Below, in pieces: positions 61,051 through 64,000 of a stretch of DNA of 64,000 nucleotides. Source of the stretch: Candidatus Binatia bacterium (GTDB lineage Bacteria > Desulfobacterota > Binatia > UBA12015). The notes beneath the pieces were generated by a model that did not search any database, was not told the DNA's origin, and worked only from the letters and a program-made list of their open reading frames with translations. The stretch lies in the NCBI GenBank assembly GCA_036563615.1, contig DATCMB010000011.1:1-64000 (forward strand). Direction: 5' to 3'. Both the position numbers and the translations under genes were made by a program. Position 1 is the first letter of the stretch; each line of letters starts with the position of its first letter.

Positions 61051-61946
61051 AGCCCGAGCTCGCCCAGTGTGTGCGGCTTGGTGAACCATTTCTCGTCGAC
61101 CTTGACGTGCAGGTCGAGGTAGACGCGCGTGCCGAGGAAGCGCTCGAGCTCGAGCCGCGCGTTCTGCCCGATGTGCTTGATGCGCGCGCCCTTCTCGCCC
61201 AGCACGATCGCGCGCTGCGAGGGCCGCGCGACGAGGATCGTCGCCTCGATCACGACCAGGTTCTTGCCCTCGCGCTCGGTGAAGCTCTCGATCCGTACCG
61301 CGCTCTGGTAGGGCACCTCCTCGTGCGTCGCGAGCAGGAGCTGCTCGCGCACGATCTCGGCCGCGAAGAAGCGCTCCGGCAGATCGGTCTGCATGTCGGG
61401 CGGGAAGAGCGGCGGCGACACCGGCAGGTGCGTCTGCAGCGTGCGCAGCAGCTCGGGGACGTTCTCGCCGGTGAGCGCGCTCACCGGCACGACGTGCCGT
61501 CCCGGCAGCAGCCGATCGAGCTCCGCCGCGAGCTCGAGGAGCTGCTTCTTCGTCACGCGATCGATCTTGTTGAGCGCGATCACGACCGGCTGCTTGGCGT
61601 TGCCGAGCTCGCCCGCGAGCTCGCGGTCGCGGTCCGTGATGCCGACGATCGAGTCGAGCACGAGCAGCGCGACGTCCGCCTCGGCGAGGCTCTGCCGCGC
61701 GGCCTTCACCATGCGCTCGCCGAGCAGGTTGCGCGGCTCGTGCAACCCCGGCGTGTCGACGAACAGGAACTGCACGCCCGGTCGCGTCTCGATGCCGAGG
61801 ATCCGGTTGCGCGTCGTCTGCGGCTTCGGCGTGACGATCGCGAGCTTGCGCCCGAGGATCTGGTTGAGCAGCGTCGACTTGCCGACGTTCGGCCGGCCGA
61901 CGAGCGCGACGAAGCCCGCGCGGTGGTCTTCCCCGACGCCGGTCAC
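61047..61946 (-). CDS. era: GTPase Era
   Basis: This 299-residue protein has the Era G-domain (VALVGRPNVGKSTLLNQILG, DTPGLHEPRNLLGERMV, ALNKIDRV) and a KH domain with VVIEATILVARPSQRAIVLG and GARIKHIGQNARLELERFLG. Era binds the 3' end of 16S rRNA and checks 30S maturation. It is coupled to rnc upstream (GTGA) and der downstream (GTGA). The rnc-era order is conserved in many bacteria. Confidence 0.98.
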   Translation of the reverse strand: MTGVGEDHRAGFVALVGRPNVGKSTLLNQILGRKLAIVTPKPQTTRNRILGIETRPGVQFLFVDTPGLHEPRNLLGERMVKAARQSLAEADVALLVLDSIVGITDRDRELAGELGNAKQPVVIALNKIDRVTKKQLLELAAELDRLLPGRHVVPVSALTGENVPELLRTLQTHLPVSPPLFPPDMQTDLPERFFAAEIVREQLLLATHEEVPYQSAVRIESFTEREGKNLVVIEATILVARPSQRAIVLGEKGARIKHIGQNARLELERFLGTRVYLDLHVKVDEKWFTKPHTLGELGL

Positions 61947-62707
61947 GCGCCCTCTCCTTCCGACGTGCTGCTGGCCGACGTGCCGCTGGGCTCGGTCGGC
62001 GGCGTGCCCGCCGCGAGCGCGGCGCTCTCCCGCTCGAGCCGCGCGAGCGCTTCACGCGCGGCGGCCTGCTCCGCGAGCTTCTTGCTGCCGCCGCGTCCCG
62101 AGCCGAGCACGCGGCCCGCGACCGCGACGTGGCTCTCGAAGTCCTTCGCGTGGTCGGGTCCGGTCGCGCGCAGCAGCGTGTACTCCGGTGCGGTGCGGAA
62201 CAGCCGCTGGGTCAGCTCCTGCAGACGCGTCTTCGCCTCGCCCGCGTCCTCGACCGGCGCGCGGCTCACGTCGGCATCGAACGCGCGCGCGACGACGGCG
62301 CGCGCGGCGTCGAAGCCGCCGTCGAGGAACACCGCGCCGAGCAGCGCCTCGTAGGCGCCGGCGAGGATCGAGCGCTTGGCGCGTCCGCCGGTCTTCTCCT
62401 CGCCGCGGCCGAGGTGGATCAGTGGCCCGAGCCCGAGCGCCTCGGCCTTGCGCGCGAGCGAGCTCGCGTTGACCAGCGCCGCGCGCCGCTTCGAGAGCTG
62501 TCCCTCGTTCGCCTGCGGCCAGGCGCGCAGCAAGAGCTCGCTCACCACGAGCCCGAGCACGGCGTCGCCGAGAAACTCGAGCGTCTCGTTGTGCTGCGTG
62601 TGCTCGACGACGCTCGAGCGGTGCGTGAGCGCGGTGCGCAGCAGCGTGCGGTCCGCAAACGGGTGTCCGAGCCGTTCCTCGAGCGCGGCAAGCTCCTCGT
62701 CCGTCAC
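61943..62707 (-). CDS. rnc: Ribonuclease III
   Basis: This 254-residue protein has the RNase III domain with signature [20 protein letters not shown] (E41, E44, D48) and a C-terminal dsRNA-binding domain ([43 protein letters not shown]). The second catalytic motif reads [19 protein letters not shown]120 is present, but residue 117, usually a metal-binding Asp or polar residue, is Gly. A 25-residue Ser/Thr/Gly-rich tail follows. It processes rRNA precursors and structured mRNA. The GTG start overlaps the mnmA stop, and its stop overlaps era. Confidence 0.96.
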   Translation of the reverse strand: MTDEELAALEERLGHPFADRTLLRTALTHRSSVVEHTQHNETLEFLGDAVLGLVVSELLLRAWPQANEGQLSKRRAALVNASSLARKAEALGLGPLIHLGRGEEKTGGRAKRSILAGAYEALLGAVFLDGGFDAARAVVARAFDADVSRAPVEDAGEAKTRLQELTQRLFRTAPEYTLLRATGPDHAKDFESHVAVAGRVLGSGRGGSKKLAEQAAAREALARLERESAALAAGTPPTEPSGTSASSTSEGEGA

Positions 62708-63858
62708 AGCCTCTCCTCGATCCAACCGCCTCCGAGCACCCGGTCCCCCTCGTACCACACCGCGGCCTGTCCGGGCGTCACCCCGATCGTCGGCTCGGGG
62801 AAGCGGACGTGCGCCTCGCGCTCGCCGGGGACGACGTCGCACGGCACCGGCGTGTGGCGATGACGCAGGCGCACCCGCGCGGGACCATGATGTGGCGCGT
62901 GCGTCCAGCGCACGTCGCGCGCGACGAAGCCCGCGACCGCGAGCTCCCGCCGGCTGCCGACGCGCACGTCGCCGGTCGCCGCGTCGATCGCGGTCACGTA
63001 GCGCGGCTCCGTGGCGCCGCCGCCGATTCCCCGCCGCTGCCCGACGGTGAAGCGGTGCACGCCCGCGTGCGTGCCGAGCACGTTGCCCTCGCCGTCGACG
63101 ATGCGTCCCGGGCGGTGCTGCTCGGCGGTCGTCCGGCGCTCGAGGAAGTCGACGTACGAGCCGCCGGCGACGAAGCAGACGTCCTGGCTCTCGGGCTTGC
63201 TCGCCACCGGCAGCTCGAGCGCCGCCGCGAGCTCACGCACGACCGGCTTCGCGAGCGAGCCCACCGGGAACAGCGTGCGCGCGAGCTCGTCCTGCCCGAG
63301 CGTGAACAGAAAGTAGCTCTGGTCCTTCGCCGGGTCGGCCGCGGCGTGCAGCGAGAAGCCGCGCTCGCGGTCGCCGCGGATGCGCGCGTAGTGTCCCGTG
63401 CCGATCGCGACCGCGCCGAAGGTCTGCGCGTAGCGCCAGAGCGCGTCGAACTTGACGTCGCGGTTGCACAGCGTGCACGGGTTCGGCGTGCGGCCCTGCA
63501 GGTAGGTCGCGGTGAACGTTTCGATGACGCTCGCCTCGAAGACCTCGCGCAGGTCGACGACGTAGTGCGGGATGCCGAGACGGCGCGCCGCGCGCCGCGC
63601 GTCCTCGAAGTCGTCGAGCGAGCAGCAGCCGACGTGGCCGTCCGCGCGCCGGCTCGAGGTGCCGAGCCGCATCGACACGCCGATCACGTCGTAGCCCGCG
63701 CCGTGCAGCAGCGCTGCGGCGACCGCGCTGTCGACGCCGCCCGACATCGCGGCGACGACGCGCGCGCCGCGCGTCAGGTGCGCGGGCACGGCGAGCACCT
63801 CCTCGACGGCGGCGCCCGCGACCTCGCGCGCGCGGGCCGCGACGTCCTCAGGCCGCAT
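62704..63858 (-). CDS. mnmA: tRNA-specific 2-thiouridylase MnmA
   Basis: This 384-residue protein has the PP-loop [16 protein letters not shown] (SGGVDS at 39-44), the catalytic Cys128 in [15 protein letters not shown], the second Cys in [14 protein letters not shown], and C-terminal beta-barrels ([32 protein letters not shown]). It installs the s2U34 modification in tRNA for Glu, Gln and Lys, using sulfur from a cysteine desulfurase. Its start overlaps the 3' end of exactly such a gene. About 25 extra residues precede the PP-loop domain. Confidence 0.98.
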   Translation of the reverse strand: MRPEDVAARAREVAGAAVEEVLAVPAHLTRGARVVAAMSGGVDSAVAAALLHGAGYDVIGVSMRLGTSSRRADGHVGCCSLDDFEDARRAARRLGIPHYVVDLREVFEASVIETFTATYLQGRTPNPCTLCNRDVKFDALWRYAQTFGAVAIGTGHYARIRGDRERGFSLHAAADPAKDQSYFLFTLGQDELARTLFPVGSLAKPVVRELAAALELPVASKPESQDVCFVAGGSYVDFLERRTTAEQHRPGRIVDGEGNVLGTHAGVHRFTVGQRRGIGGGATEPRYVTAIDAATGDVRVGSRRELAVAGFVARDVRWTHAPHHGPARVRLRHRHTPVPCDVVPGEREAHVRFPEPTIGVTPGQAAVWYEGDRVLGGGWIEERL

Positions 63859-64000
63859 GGCTCACCGCTCCGCCTGCGCGCGCGCGGCGCACGCACTCGG
63901 CGATGCGCGCGGCCGCCGGCTCCGCGTCCGCGAGGTCGACGTCGGCTCCGAAGGAGAAGCGCACCGCACCCACCGCGACCGTCTCGCCGCAGCCGATCGC
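63848..64000 (-). CDS. Cysteine desulfurase (NifS/IscS family), C-terminal fragment
   Basis: The last 50 codons run off the right edge on the minus strand: [39 protein letters not shown] and a short tail. This matches the end of NifS/IscS-like PLP enzymes (VRFSLG... and a terminal helix that follows). It overlaps the mnmA start by 11 bases. The context, sulfur donor next to MnmA, supports the assignment; the active site lies outside the window. Confidence 0.75.
   Translation of the reverse strand, partial: AIGCGETVAVGAVRFSFGADVDLADAEPAAARIAECVRRARAGGAVSHAA

Overview
The window is a high-GC chromosomal segment (about 70 % G+C by eye) from a bacterium that looks Gram-negative. Signs of this are a Tat-dependent DUF1501 protein, a candidate lipoprotein, many signal peptides and a sigma-54 activator. 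The mix of DUF1800/DUF1501 proteins, OpcA, a GerW-type protein, class III cyclase-ATPases and long secreted beta-structured proteins would fit a deltaproteobacterium-like or Binatota-like lineage. No rRNA or marker phylogeny is available here, so the placement is inference. No CRISPR array, intact insertion sequence, rRNA or replication origin was seen.

Layout. 1-1633: an accessory edge with a frame-disrupted serine recombinase and a lower-GC PD-(D/E)XK-like protein. 1920-5848: a three-gene export operon on the minus strand (CxxxCH protein, DUF1800, DUF1501). 6236-12888: an SMP-30 lactonase, a stand-alone NFACT-R protein, an aldo/keto reductase, and a coupled plus-strand cluster (di-iron ferritin-like protein, TetR regulator, amidohydrolase, VOC protein, SDR) that reads as a small catabolic operon. 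12885-17724: a large GH63-like glucosidase translationally coupled to the SDR, a secreted beta-propeller and a chalcone-isomerase-like exported protein.

17855-26236: a minus-strand operon for glucose phosphorylation and the pentose phosphate pathway, in the order tal-tkt-gnd-zwf-opcA-glk; no 6-phosphogluconolactonase is present. 26536-33110: a disulfide oxidoreductase, then an ATGA-coupled pair made of a zinc-ribbon/cyclase/AAA/TPR protein and a GAF-sigma54-Fis activator. 33252-40521: a YggU protein, an AI-2E transporter, a GerW plus DUF2953 pair, a lipoprotein, a DUF4105 protein and a bactofilin-like exported protein. 40820-49071: an orphan LuxR-type response regulator, three tRNA genes (Arg-ACG, Ser-GCU, Ser-UGA), a GT-C-like membrane protein, a DUF3616 protein, a DUF4124-like protein, a coiled-coil protein and three small paralogous zinc-ribbon genes.

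49221-56368: a SnoaL-like protein, a long-chain acyl-CoA ligase, an unrecognised 418-residue protein, an FRG-domain protein, a small basic protein and a secreted beta-helix protein. 56677-64000: a minus-strand housekeeping run (cysteine desulfurase fragment, mnmA, rnc, era, der) with overlapping start/stop codons, followed by a cysteine hydrolase and a bifunctional class II aldolase/SDR.

Genes are densely packed and start/stop overlaps (ATGA, GTGA, TTGA) are common. Several genes without a Shine-Dalgarno sequence carry a -10-like hexamer 6-8 nt before the start codon, which suggests leaderless transcripts. Several convergent gene junctions contain GC-rich hairpins without a U-tract. The most unusual items are the zinc-ribbon family, the recombinase/nuclease edge, the histone-H1-like tail on transketolase and a cyclase domain lacking its transition-state arginine.
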